A DNA stretch of 64,000 nucleotides from Xanthobacteraceae bacterium (GTDB lineage: Bacteria; Pseudomonadota; Alphaproteobacteria; Rhizobiales; Xanthobacteraceae): assembly GCA_029239875.1 (NCBI GenBank), contig JARBUD010000007.1, positions 186,001-250,000 of the forward strand, in the 5' to 3' direction. Positions 45,971 through 53,902 of the stretch are shown here, one piece after another. The position numbers were made by a program, and so were the translations under genes. The notes beneath the pieces are model-generated. The model ran no database searches, was not told the DNA's origin, and saw only the letters and a program-made list of their open reading frames with translations. How positions within the stretch are numbered: the stretch's first letter is position 1; each line of letters begins with the position of its first letter.

Positions 45971-46024
45971 ATGACGTATGGGCGGATTGTGATAATTGTT
46001 AGGCTCGCTAATACCCGTGTATGA
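45971..46024 (+). CDS. Possible 17-residue leader ORF before the YdjC gene
   Basis: ATG at 45971 preceded by AGGAG seven bases away, coding MTYGRIVIIVRLANTRV, with a stop at 46022-46024 that overlaps the GTG start of the next gene in another frame. The ribosome site here is the best in the region, which suggests translational coupling, a leader peptide, or a shifted start of the deacetylase. No similarity is recognised. Confidence 0.3.
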   Translation: MTYGRIVIIVRLANTRV

Positions 46025-46898
46025 GTACCGCAAGGCCATAGTAGTTTGCGCTGACGATTACGGCTTAAGCATGGGCGTCTGCGATGCCATCGAGGCCCTG
46101 ATCGAAAAAGGCAGGCTCTCCGCCACGGGGGCCATGACAGGGATACTTGCCTGGCGCCGGCGCGCCGAAGGGCTACGGGCGCTCGTCCGCTCGCACCCAG
46201 CCGATATCGGCCTGCACTTCACCCTCACCGGACAGCGTCCGCTCTCGCCCGCGAAGGGATTAGCGAGCGACGGCAGGCTGCCGGAGATCGGCGCGCTGGC
46301 GCTACGCGCGCTCGCCGGGGCGCTGCCGCGCGCGGCGATCCGTGACGAATTGCGCGCCCAGCTCGATGCCTTCGAGGATGAATGGGACGCGCCGCCGGAC
46401 TTCCTCGATGGCCACCAGCATGCGCATGCGCTGCCCGGCATACGCGACATCGTCATCGCGGAGCTGACCGCGCGCTATGCCGGACGGCTGCCCTGGCTGC
46501 GCAACTGCTCGGAGCCGGCGGCTTGGGCACGCCGGCGTGGCGTCGGCTTCAGGAAGGCGATGATTGTCGGCACGCTAAGTGCCGGCACCGCGAAGGCGGC
46601 GGCGAAGGCGGGCATTGTCAGCAATGACAGCTTCCGCGGGCTCTACGGCTTCACACCCGAGCCGCCCTATCGCGAGATCTTTCGCGCGGCGCTGGCGGGG
46701 CCGGGGGAGCGCGTCCTCGTCCACTGCCATCCAGGCGTGGTCGACGAGGAATTGCGCGCGCTCGACCCGCTGCTGGAGCCGCGCGAATGGGAGCTCGTCT
46801 ATCTCGGCTCGGAAGCCTGCGGGGAAGATCTGGCGGCGGCCGGCGTGCGGCCGGCGCGGTTTGCCGAGATGGGAAGCGCCTCAGCCGCGCGGAGTTGA
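46017..46898 (+). CDS. YdjC/ChbG/HpnK-family carbohydrate deacetylase
   Basis: About 293 residues. The catalytic ADDYGLS near the N-terminus gives the metal-binding Asp pair, DIGLHFTLTGQRPL and DFLDGHQHAHALPGIRDIV supply His ligands, and VLVHCHPGV completes the site. Family members remove N-acetyl groups from chitooligosaccharides, hopanoid intermediates (HpnK) or, as NaxD in Francisella, polyprenyl-phosphate-GalNAc. Placed beside GtrB/GT39/GtrA, a NaxD-like role fits best. The start is uncertain (GTG 46017, no good ribosome site, or TTG 45996). Its 3' end overlaps the convergent DUF983 gene by 18 bp. Confidence 0.85.
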   Translation: MYEYRKAIVVCADDYGLSMGVCDAIEALIEKGRLSATGAMTGILAWRRRAEGLRALVRSHPADIGLHFTLTGQRPLSPAKGLASDGRLPEIGALALRALAGALPRAAIRDELRAQLDAFEDEWDAPPDFLDGHQHAHALPGIRDIVIAELTARYAGRLPWLRNCSEPAAWARRRGVGFRKAMIVGTLSAGTAKAAAKAGIVSNDSFRGLYGFTPEPPYREIFRAALAGPGERVLVHCHPGVVDEELRALDPLLEPREWELVYLGSEACGEDLAAAGVRPARFAEMGSASAARS

Positions 46899-47312
46899 GC
46901 CGGGAGCGGGCGGATCGACGGTGACGAGGCGGCCTTCCTCGGCCTTGTAGTAGTACTGGCTGGCGACGAGCCACCCCTTCAGCGGCCGCAGCGGCGGAAT
47001 GCAGGTCAGCAGCATGAGCGGCAGCGTGGTCACCAGATGCACCCAATAGGGCGCTTGGAACGCCACTTCGAGCCACAGGCCGAACAGCACTGACGGCACG
47101 CAGACGAAGCACATGACGAAGAAGGCCGGGCCGTCCGCCGGGTCGGCGAAGGAATAATCGAGGCCGCAGACCTCGCAGCGCGGCGCCAGCTTGAGGAAGC
47201 CATCGAACAGCTTGCCCTGGCCGCAACGCGGGCAACAGCCGCGGATGCCGCACTCGAAGGGCGACAGCCTGGGATAGTCGTGGGCGGTCTCAGTCGGGCT
47301 CCGGGCAAGCAT
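46881..47312 (-). CDS. DUF983 membrane protein with zinc-ribbon-like Cys
   Basis: 143 residues. The N-terminal soluble part has CPRCGQGKLFDGFLKLAPRCEVCGLDYSF, two CxxC pairs as in a zinc ribbon; two membrane helices follow (AFFVMCFVCVPSVLFGLWLEVAF and HLVTTLPLMLLTCIPPLRPLKGWLV). DUF983 is common in Alphaproteobacteria near cytochrome oxidase genes, but not here. Function unknown. Upstream of it is an AT-rich patch with a palindrome. Confidence 0.85.
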   Translation of the reverse strand: MLARSPTETAHDYPRLSPFECGIRGCCPRCGQGKLFDGFLKLAPRCEVCGLDYSFADPADGPAFFVMCFVCVPSVLFGLWLEVAFQAPYWVHLVTTLPLMLLTCIPPLRPLKGWLVASQYYYKAEEGRLVTVDPPAPGSTPRG

Positions 47313-47464
47313 GGCAGCGTCTCCTGAATGCCATCAATATATGGAATTGAAAGCATACAATGTCAATACAATGAAGTATTGACTGCATATTGAATGTATA
47401 TCGATGGGAGGAGTGTCTCCGCGAAAGGACTGAGGGATTCAGACGTGCCTGTCCGCCGGCACCA
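47313..47464. promoter_or_regulatory. AT-rich region with palindrome upstream of DUF983
   Basis: Low-GC patch at about 47330-47400 with an inverted repeat TCAATAC-AATGAA-GTATTGA at 47363-47382, 51 bases upstream of the DUF983 start. Likely its promoter and a regulator site. The ORFs readable here are very short and unsupported. Confidence 0.4.
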
Positions 47465-47568
47465 CCTCATCCTGAGGTGCCGCCGCAGGCGGCCTCGAAG
47501 GATGGTCGTCCGGGGGCGCCGTAACGACCATCCTTCGAGGCTCGCTCCGCTCGCACCTCAGGATGAGG
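47465..47568. repeat. Palindromic intergenic repeat, type B (full copy)
   Basis: Outer arms CCTCATCCTGAGGTGC (47465-47480) and GCACCTCAGGATGAGG (47553-47568) are exact reverse complements; inner arms CCTCGAAGGATGGTCG and CGACCATCCTTCGAGG are too. The order of units is turned inside out relative to 21737-21853 (CCTCATCC outside here, CATCCTTC outside there), so the elements are built from two movable half units. Confidence 0.85.
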
Positions 47569-47673
47569 GCGGTCGATGGAATAGTTTGTCGTGAAGGCAC
47601 TCTCCCTCGCATGGGCGGGTGGACGCGCGAGAGAGTCCCCATACGGATTACTCCCGCGAGCGCCCCTAAGAAA

Positions 47674-47757
47674 ATCGCACACGATCTAATCGCTATCGAT
47701 CATTCGCATGCCAGTCATGCGCAATTGTGCATCGTCATCGATTAAGTCGTATGCGAT
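47674..47757. repeat. Nested inverted repeat of 84 bp, unexplained
   Basis: Left arm 47674-47692 and right arm 47739-47757 pair at 16 of 19 positions. Between them lies a second, perfect hairpin CGCATG-CCAGT-CATGCG (47705-47721). It is AT-richer than its surroundings, not related to repeat types A-C, and sits 99 bases before a small secreted-protein gene. It may be a small RNA, a regulatory cruciform or a multi-site operator. Confidence 0.5.
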
Positions 47758-47855
47758 ACATATTTCCACACCGGGCCGGCAAGCACCGCCGGCCACCAGA
47801 TCCACCGACCTCGGACCCGATAGCGGGGCGAGGGTCGAAACCAGGAGAGACCACA

Positions 47856-48104
47856 ATGACCAAGACCAGCACCGCCGCCATCCTGTCGGCCTTCATCTCC
47901 CTCGTCGCCTTCTCCGGCGCCCATGCGGCGGAAGTCCGCGATCCGGCGGAAGTCGCGGGCTACAAAGCCGCCATCGCCAGCGCCCACGGCTTCAAGGCCC
48001 CGGAACTCGTCGAAGGCCGCAACGCCGCGGTGACCGTTACGAACGGCGCCGCCGCCAATGCGGAGCGCGCCATCGAGAACGCCGAGCGTCAGGTCCGCCG
48101 CTGA
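47856..48104 (+). CDS. Small secreted hypothetical protein
   Basis: 82 residues with a clear signal peptide (KTSTAAILSAFISLVAFSGAHA) and a mature part of about 58 residues (AEVRDPAEVAGYKAAIASAHGFKAPELVEGRNAAV) with alanine-rich helices. No cysteine. AGGAGA precedes ATG 47856. I do not recognise a family; similar small exported proteins are common in Rhizobiales. The long upstream region with the nested inverted repeat may regulate it. Confidence 0.65.
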   Translation: MTKTSTAAILSAFISLVAFSGAHAAEVRDPAEVAGYKAAIASAHGFKAPELVEGRNAAVTVTNGAAANAERAIENAERQVRR

Positions 48105-48254
48105 CGCGACGCCGGGCGGACCCGGCATCCTCCTCCCACCGCGTCCGCCTGTCGCGGCCCGCTCTCTCCGGAGAGCGGGCCGTCACGGTAATGGGAGGGG
48201 GCGTTAACCAATTGAGGGCATCGTTTCGCAACGCCGCTAGGGCGATTCGCGCAC

Positions 48255-48479
48255 ATGAGCCTTCAGTTTGAGATGAGTAACGTCATTCCGTTCCCCGCCC
48301 GCATTGCGGCGCCCGAGCCCGAGCTCGACATCGATCTGTTCACCGCGGTGGACGTCGCCATACGCGACCTGCGCGACCTCGCCTTGCGTTTGCACGGCGA
48401 CGAGACCGGCCACGAGCAGGCCCGCGAATGCCTGGAAATGCTCAGCCGTGCGCTGGAGAGTGCCCGCGCCATCGGGTGA
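48255..48479 (+). CDS. Small hypothetical protein (NVIPFPAR type)
   Basis: 74 residues, acidic and helical: EMSNVIPFPARIAAPEPELDIDLFTAVDVAIRDLRDLALRLHGDETGHEQARECLEMLSRALESA. The NVIPFPAR start is frequent in small cytoplasmic alphaproteobacterial proteins. ATG 48273 is an equally likely start. No motif or known function. It ends 9 bp before the convergent ExoD stop. Confidence 0.5.
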   Translation: MSLQFEMSNVIPFPARIAAPEPELDIDLFTAVDVAIRDLRDLALRLHGDETGHEQARECLEMLSRALESARAIG

Positions 48480-48488
48480 ACCGGGCCG

Positions 48489-49145
48489 TCAGCCCAGCAC
48501 GCTGTGGATGACGAAAAGCGATGCCTTTATGAAGGCCCAGACGACGCCGGACACCACGCCGAGCGAGGCGAGCGCGATCGCCATGCCGACGAGAATCCAG
48601 ATCCCGTCGCGCTCCAATATGCCCAGCGCCATGATGCAGATGGCGAGCGCCGGCATCATGTTGCCGAGCGGAATGGGCAGCACCAGCACCACGGCCAGAA
48701 CGAAGCACACCAGTCCGACGACATATTCCGCCGGCGGATGCGCCAGCGCCCCGAGACGCGGCCGAAGCAGGCGCTCGGCTTTGGCGAGCCAGGGAGTCGC
48801 CTTGCCGACGAAGGCGGCGAAATCCTTCCGCGCGATGGAGCGGCGGGCGATGATCGGCGGCAGCCAGGGCGCACGGCCGAGCGCGAGCTGCGCCGCCAGG
48901 AACACCAGCGGCGCGCCCAGCACCGACGAGGTGCCGGGAGGCGTCGGCAGCACATTGGGGAGCGCGAAGATCAGCATCAGCGGCCCGAAGGCGCGCTCCT
49001 GCATCGCCTTCAGGAAATCGCCCACCGCGATGCGATCGCGCGTCGGATCATTGGCGATCCGGGTCAGCACCTCGGATAGCCGAGACGCATCGTGCAGCCC
49101 GCCGGACGGATCGGCGCTCTCGTCGGTCGGCGAATTGGACAGCAC
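48489..49145 (-). CDS. ExoD-family exopolysaccharide synthesis protein
   Basis: 218 residues: an N-terminal cytoplasmic part with RIAVGDFLKAMQERAFGPLMLIFALPNVLPTPPGTSSVLGAPLVFLAAQLALGR (the ExoD signature), then three C-terminal hydrophobic helices. ExoD of Sinorhizobium affects exopolysaccharide production and alkali tolerance; its mechanism is unknown. No other polysaccharide genes adjoin. Confidence 0.88.
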   Translation of the reverse strand: MLSNSPTDESADPSGGLHDASRLSEVLTRIANDPTRDRIAVGDFLKAMQERAFGPLMLIFALPNVLPTPPGTSSVLGAPLVFLAAQLALGRAPWLPPIIARRSIARKDFAAFVGKATPWLAKAERLLRPRLGALAHPPAEYVVGLVCFVLAVVLVLPIPLGNMMPALAICIMALGILERDGIWILVGMAIALASLGVVSGVVWAFIKASLFVIHSVLG

Positions 49146-49507
49146 GGCGGACGCTACTCCTCCCGGTATTCACTCGGCGGCCCGCTGCGCGGGGCCCTCC
49201 CGCGTCAGATAGGCGCTGAATGTGACATTGGCCAGAAGGAAGCGGTGATTCGCCGCCGCAGCGTCAGGTCCAGCTGAACAGGAAGGCGCCCACCGCGATC
49301 AGAAGGATCACCACCGCGGCGATCGAGTGCTTCATCGTCCAGTCATGCATCGTCACGGAAATGTCCCCCCATCTGGTCTGCGCCAAGCTGTGGCCCCTGC
49401 CGCGCGCGCCGTCAACATGATGTCAGTTGATGCCGCGGCCCGAAGCCTCTAGGAAGGCGCCCCTTTGGGCGTAGCTGCGGCGGCGCTCGACCTCGCGGGA
49501 GTTCGGC
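49146..49507. other. Intergenic region between exoD and the YegD-like gene
   Basis: Apart from the tiny ORF at 49264-49356, only ordinary sequence is seen. On the minus strand a short open stretch ends LANVTFSAYLTREGPAQRAAE before a stop at about 49170; it has no start or ribosome site that I can support and may be a gene remnant. No repeats of types A-C and no terminator were found. Confidence 0.3.
49264..49356 (-). CDS. Candidate 30-residue single-span membrane protein
   Basis: GTG at 49356, with GGGGGG about eight bases upstream, codes MTMHDWTMKHSIAAVVILLIAVGAFLFSWT. After a short polar N-terminus it is one membrane helix, ending in a stop right after Trp-Thr. ATG 49350 is an alternative start. 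The size and layout fit the class of small membrane proteins missed by gene finders. There is no expression evidence. Confidence 0.4.
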   Translation of the reverse strand: MTMHDWTMKHSIAAVVILLIAVGAFLFSWT

Positions 49508-50794
49508 ATGGCGTTCTGTGGCCTCGATTTCGGCACCTCCAACACCACGCTGGGAATCTGGCGCGACGGCGCACCGACATTGGCGGCGCTGGAGGATGGC
49601 AAGGACACGGTGCCGAGCGCGGTGTTCTACGACCGCCGGGGCGTGCTCACCATCGGCCGCGCCGCCATGGCCCGCTATGTCGGCGGCGAGGACGGGCGGC
49701 TGATGCGCAGCCTGAAGGCGGTGCTCGGCAGCGCGCTGATCGACGAGAAGACGCAGATCGGCCGCCGCGCCATCGGCTTCCGCGACGTGATCGCCGACTA
49801 TATCGGCGCGGTGAAGCAGCGCGCCGAGGCCGATATCGGTGCCGAGCTCGACGAAGTGGTGCTCGGTCGGCCGGTGTTCTTCGTCGACGACGATCCGAGT
49901 GCGAACGCCAAGGCCGAGGATACGCTGCGCGCCATCGCCGCCTCGCTCGGTTTCCACGAAGTCTCGAGCCAATACGAGCCCATCGCCGCCGCGCTCGACT
50001 ATGAGCAGCGGGTGACGGGCGAGGAGATCGCGCTGATCGCCGACATCGGCGGCGGCACCTCGGACTTCTCCATCGTGCGGCTCGGTCCTGCCCGCCGGGC
50101 CAAGCCCGACCGCGCCGGCGATATCCTCGCCAATGACGGCGTGCGCATCGGCGGTACCGATGTCGACCGGCACCTGAGCCTCGGCACGCTGATGCCGCTT
50201 CTCGGCTATCGCAGCCCGATGAAGCGCCCCGGCCGCGACGTGCCGAGCGGCTATTTCCACGAGCTGTCGACCTGGTCGAGCATCAACCGGCTCTACACTG
50301 CCAAGACCGTGCGTGAGCTCCATGAGGTCCGCCGCGAGGCGGCAAAGCCGGCACTGGTCGAGAGGCTGATCAGAGTGGTCGAGGAGCAGCGCGGCCACAC
50401 GCTGGCGATGGAGGCCGAAGCGGCCAAGATCGCGCTGGCCGAGACCGCCCGCGCCGAGGTGGACCTGAACTGGCTGGAAGCGGGGCTTTCGGTCGGCATC
50501 ACGCCCGAGGAACTGGTGAGCCATACCCGCGTACTGGCCGAGCGCATCGCCGCGCGCGTCGGCATCTGCCTCGATCAAGCAGGGCTGAAGGAAGGCGACA
50601 TCGACGCGCTGTTCCTCACCGGCGGCTCGACCCGGCTCGCCCATGTGCGCGCGGCGATCCGAGCGGCCGTGCCGCAAGCGCGGGTGGTCGAGGGCGACAC
50701 CTTCGGCTCGGTCGGCACCGGCCTCGCCATCGAGGCCGCGCGCCGCTACGGCGAGTTCACCCGTGCCGCAGGTGGAAGGACTTCGGCCGCGTGA
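49508..50794 (+). CDS. YegD-like Hsp70-family ATPase
   Basis: 428 residues with only the actin-like ATPase of Hsp70: phosphate-1 loop GLDFGTSNTTLGIW, phosphate-2 LIADIGGGTSDFSIVRL and adenosine motif LFLTGGSTRLAHVRAAI. The substrate-binding domain of DnaK is absent, as in E. coli YegD. Role unknown; possibly a protein-folding or signalling ATPase. Its last 38 bp overlap the 3' end of the convergent aldehyde dehydrogenase. Confidence 0.9.
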   Translation: MAFCGLDFGTSNTTLGIWRDGAPTLAALEDGKDTVPSAVFYDRRGVLTIGRAAMARYVGGEDGRLMRSLKAVLGSALIDEKTQIGRRAIGFRDVIADYIGAVKQRAEADIGAELDEVVLGRPVFFVDDDPSANAKAEDTLRAIAASLGFHEVSSQYEPIAAALDYEQRVTGEEIALIADIGGGTSDFSIVRLGPARRAKPDRAGDILANDGVRIGGTDVDRHLSLGTLMPLLGYRSPMKRPGRDVPSGYFHELSTWSSINRLYTAKTVRELHEVRREAAKPALVERLIRVVEEQRGHTLAMEAEAAKIALAETARAEVDLNWLEAGLSVGITPEELVSHTRVLAERIAARVGICLDQAGLKEGDIDALFLTGGSTRLAHVRAAIRAAVPQARVVEGDTFGSVGTGLAIEAARRYGEFTRAAGGRTSAA

Positions 50795-52142
50795 GCATCT
50801 CGAAGCCGATGCGCGACAGCGAGGCGCCGCGCCCGGTCTCCTTCACCCCGGTCCAGGCGAGGCCGGGATCGAGATAGTCGCAGCGGTTCATGAACACGGT
50901 GCCGGTCTCGACCTCGCCGCCGATGCGCTCGGCGGCCTCGAGGTCGGCGGTCCAGATCGAGGCGGTGAGGCCGTAGACGCTGTCATTCATGAGCCTCAGC
51001 GCCTCAGCGTCGTCCTTCACCTTCATGATGCCGACGACCGGGCCGAAGCTCTCGTCCCGCATCACCGACATGGAATGATCGACGCCGGTGAGCACCTGCG
51101 GGGCGAGATAGGGCGTGCCCTCGCGATTGGCGGGGAAGGCGGCGGGGTCGAGATGGGCCCTGGCGCCCTTCGCCACCGCCTCCGCCGTCTGCCGGCGGAT
51201 CAGCTCGGCGAAGCGGCCTTGCGCCATCGGGCCGAGCGTGGTGGCGTCGTCCAGCGGATTGCCGAGCACATATTTGCCGGTCAGCGCCACGAAGCTGTCG
51301 ACGAAGCGGTCATACAGGCTCTCATGTACATAGATGCGCTCGATGCCGCAGCAGCACTGGCCGGAATTGTAGAAGGCGCCGTCGACGAGGTTCTCGACGG
51401 TAAAGTCGAAATCGGCGTCGGCGCGCACATAGGCCGGGTCCTTGCCGCCGAGTTCCAGCCCGAGCGGGGTGAAGGTACCGGCCGCCGCGCGCTCTATGGC
51501 GCGCCCGCCCTCCACCGAGCCGGTGAAGTTGACGAAGTCGACCGCGCCCGAGCCGATCAGCCGCGAGGTCTGGTCGTGGGTGAGAACGAGGTTGGCGAAC
51601 AGTCCCTTCGGCAGCCCGGCGCGGTCCATCGCCATCTGGAAGCGCTCGCCGACGAGGATGGTCTGCGCCGCGTGCTTGAGCAGCACCGCGTTGCCGGCGA
51701 TCAGCGCCGGGGCGATGGTGTTGACTGCGGTGAGGTAGGGGTAGTTCCACGGCGCCACGACGAGCACGATGCCGAGCGGGTCGCGGCGTATGTAGCGGGT
51801 GAAACCGGGTCGCTCGTCATGCGGGACGACGGGCGCGAGCGCGCCCTCCGCCATATCGACGACGTAGCGCACGCGCTCCTCGAAACCGCGGAACTCGCCG
51901 CCATAGCGCACCGGCCGGCCCATCTGCTGGGCGAGCTCGGGCACGATCTCCTGGTTCATCGCCAGCATGGCGTCGAGGAAGCGCAGCACGTAGGCAGACC
52001 GTTCCGCGATCGGCACCTTCAGCCATTCGCGCTGCGCCGCGCGGGCGGCCTCCAGCGCCTGCGCCAGGGCCGCCTCGGTGGCCGCCGGGCGGCGGGCAAG
52101 CTCGGAGCCGTCGATCGGGGAGATGCAGACAATGTCGCTCAT
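50757..52142 (-). CDS. Aldehyde dehydrogenase family protein
   Basis: 461 residues of the NAD(P)-dependent ALDH fold: VVAPWNYPYLTAVNTIAPALIAGNAVLLKHA, FTGSVEGGRAIERAA, catalytic Glu in GLELGGKDPAYV and catalytic Cys in NSGQCCCGIERIYVHE, then DESFGPVVGI. The CCC sequence and KHA (in place of KPS) resemble the SSADH-like or phenylacetaldehyde-type subgroups. The physiological aldehyde is not clear from context. Monocistronic on the minus strand. Confidence 0.92.
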   Translation of the reverse strand: MSDIVCISPIDGSELARRPAATEAALAQALEAARAAQREWLKVPIAERSAYVLRFLDAMLAMNQEIVPELAQQMGRPVRYGGEFRGFEERVRYVVDMAEGALAPVVPHDERPGFTRYIRRDPLGIVLVVAPWNYPYLTAVNTIAPALIAGNAVLLKHAAQTILVGERFQMAMDRAGLPKGLFANLVLTHDQTSRLIGSGAVDFVNFTGSVEGGRAIERAAAGTFTPLGLELGGKDPAYVRADADFDFTVENLVDGAFYNSGQCCCGIERIYVHESLYDRFVDSFVALTGKYVLGNPLDDATTLGPMAQGRFAELIRRQTAEAVAKGARAHLDPAAFPANREGTPYLAPQVLTGVDHSMSVMRDESFGPVVGIMKVKDDAEALRLMNDSVYGLTASIWTADLEAAERIGGEVETGTVFMNRCDYLDPGLAWTGVKETGRGASLSRIGFEMLTRPKSFHLRHG

Positions 52143-52408
52143 GGATCACCGCGCACGATGCCTCGACGGGCACTCGGAATAGTGGAAGGATATAGCCTGC
52201 GGGCGACGGATACGTCTATCAGGAGACCCGGCCCCATCTGGCGTATGATATTTGCGGTAGCAACGAATCTCGCTTAGGTTACATCAAAAATCGGACTAAA
52301 TGGTCTTATCCTATCTAGTGGCGTCCTGCCTATCGAACCCGCTTTTCCCGAGCCGCCACCAGCGTGCCGTCGCGAACACTCCCCCAGCGTGGGCTGGCGT
52401 GGTCCATC

Positions 52409-53893
52409 ATGAAGCCGAGTAAGACGAGGATGCCGCAGCTGGAAGACGAGGTGGGCGCTCCGGCCTCGGCCAGCGACCATGTCGAGATGTTCGAGCTGGC
52501 GCCGATCTCGCTCTGGCTGGAGGACTTCAGCGGCGTCAAGCAGCTGTTCGACCACTGGCGGGCGCAGGGCGTCTCCTCCTTGCGCGACCATCTTCGCGGC
52601 CGCCCCGAGCGGGTGGCGGAGTGCTCGCAGCGCATCAAGGTGCTGAAGGTCAACCAGCGTACGCTGAGCCTGTTCGAAGCCGACAGCCTCGACCACCTCG
52701 TCGGGAATCTCGACAAGGTGTTCCGCGGCGACATGCTGAAAACCCATATCGAGGAACTGGCTCAGCTCTGGGACGGCTACACCAGCTTCGCCAGCCAGGC
52801 GGTCAACTACACGCTGAGCGGCCAGCGCCTGGACATCCAGCTCAAGGGTCTCGTCCTGCCCGGCCACGAGGAGACGCTCGAGCGTGTGCTGCTTTCCGCC
52901 GAGGACGTCACCGAGCGCGAGACGGCGCGCCGGCAGGCTGCCCGCGCCGAGGAATACGCGCAGGGCCTGTTCCAGCATTCGCCGGTGTCGCTGTGGGTCG
53001 AGGACTTCTCGACGATCAAGCAGCTGATGGACGATGTGCGCCTGCGCGGCATCTCCGATTTCCGCGTCTTCACCGACGTGCACCCGGAATTCGTCCAGCG
53101 CTGCATCAGCGAGATCCGCATCATCGACGTCAACCAGCACACGCTGGAGATGTTCGGTGCCGCCAGCAAGACCCAGCTCATCGCCAGCACGGCGAGCGTG
53201 TTCCGCGAGGACATGCAGCGCCATTTCCGCGAGCAGCTGATCGATCTTTGGAACGGCAAGCTGTTCCACTCGCGCGAGGTGGTGAACTACACGCTCGGCG
53301 GCGACGAACTGCACGTGCACCTGCAATTCTCGGTGCTGCCAGGGCACGAGCACGACTGGTCGCTGGTCCAGGTGGCGCTCACCGACATCACCGCGCGCAA
53401 GAAGGCCGAGGCCTATCTCGAATATCTCGGCAAGCACGACGTGCTGACCAAGCTCTACAACCGCTCCTTCTATGTCGACGAGCTGAACCGGCTGGAGCGC
53501 CGCGGGCCGTTCCCCGTCACCGTCATCATGCTCGATCTGAACGATCTGAAGCAGGTGAACGACCAGCTCGGCCACGCCGCCGGCGACACGCTGCTGCGCC
53601 GTGCCGGCGAGGTGCTGAGCAAGGCGGTCGACAGGCCCAATTGCGCCGCCCGCATCGGCGGTGACGAGTTCGCCGTGCTGCTGCCGGGCGTGGATGAGGA
53701 TGGTGGCCTCGCGGTGATGGAGAACATCAGCCAGCTGGTGCTGCTCAACAACCAGTTCTATTCCGCTGCGACGCTCAGTCTGTCACTCGGCATGGCCACC
53801 AGTACGCCGGGCGAGCGGCTGGAGGCCGTGGTGAAGCGAGCCGATGCGCTGATGTATGAGGCCAAGCGCAACAACGACGTCGGCGGGCGGTGA
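52409..53893 (+). CDS. Diguanylate cyclase with two tandem PAS-like sensors
   Basis: About 494 residues. Two sensor modules of about 145 residues each are clear duplicates: ELAPISLWLEDFSGVKQLF ... QAVNYTLSGQRLDIQLKGLVLPGHE and HSPVSLWVEDFSTIKQLM ... EVVNYTLGGDELHVHLQFSVLPGHE. A C-terminal GGDEF domain follows with HDVLTKLYNRSFYVDELNRL and the intact active site RIGGDEF (415-421). The expected RxxD inhibitory site reads DRPN (408-411), so product inhibition may be lost. There is no membrane helix, so it is cytoplasmic. The start is uncertain (GTG 52364, ATG 52409 or ATG 52430). Confidence 0.9.
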   Translation: MKPSKTRMPQLEDEVGAPASASDHVEMFELAPISLWLEDFSGVKQLFDHWRAQGVSSLRDHLRGRPERVAECSQRIKVLKVNQRTLSLFEADSLDHLVGNLDKVFRGDMLKTHIEELAQLWDGYTSFASQAVNYTLSGQRLDIQLKGLVLPGHEETLERVLLSAEDVTERETARRQAARAEEYAQGLFQHSPVSLWVEDFSTIKQLMDDVRLRGISDFRVFTDVHPEFVQRCISEIRIIDVNQHTLEMFGAASKTQLIASTASVFREDMQRHFREQLIDLWNGKLFHSREVVNYTLGGDELHVHLQFSVLPGHEHDWSLVQVALTDITARKKAEAYLEYLGKHDVLTKLYNRSFYVDELNRLERRGPFPVTVIMLDLNDLKQVNDQLGHAAGDTLLRRAGEVLSKAVDRPNCAARIGGDEFAVLLPGVDEDGGLAVMENISQLVLLNNQFYSAATLSLSLGMATSTPGERLEAVVKRADALMYEAKRNNDVGGR

Positions 53894-53902
53894 GCCGCGC
53901 CC

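Noticed and set aside
47394-47594. Short ORFs across the type B repeat at 47.4-47.6 kb
   Set aside because: They are translations of the repeat in several frames, with no ribosome site or conservation.
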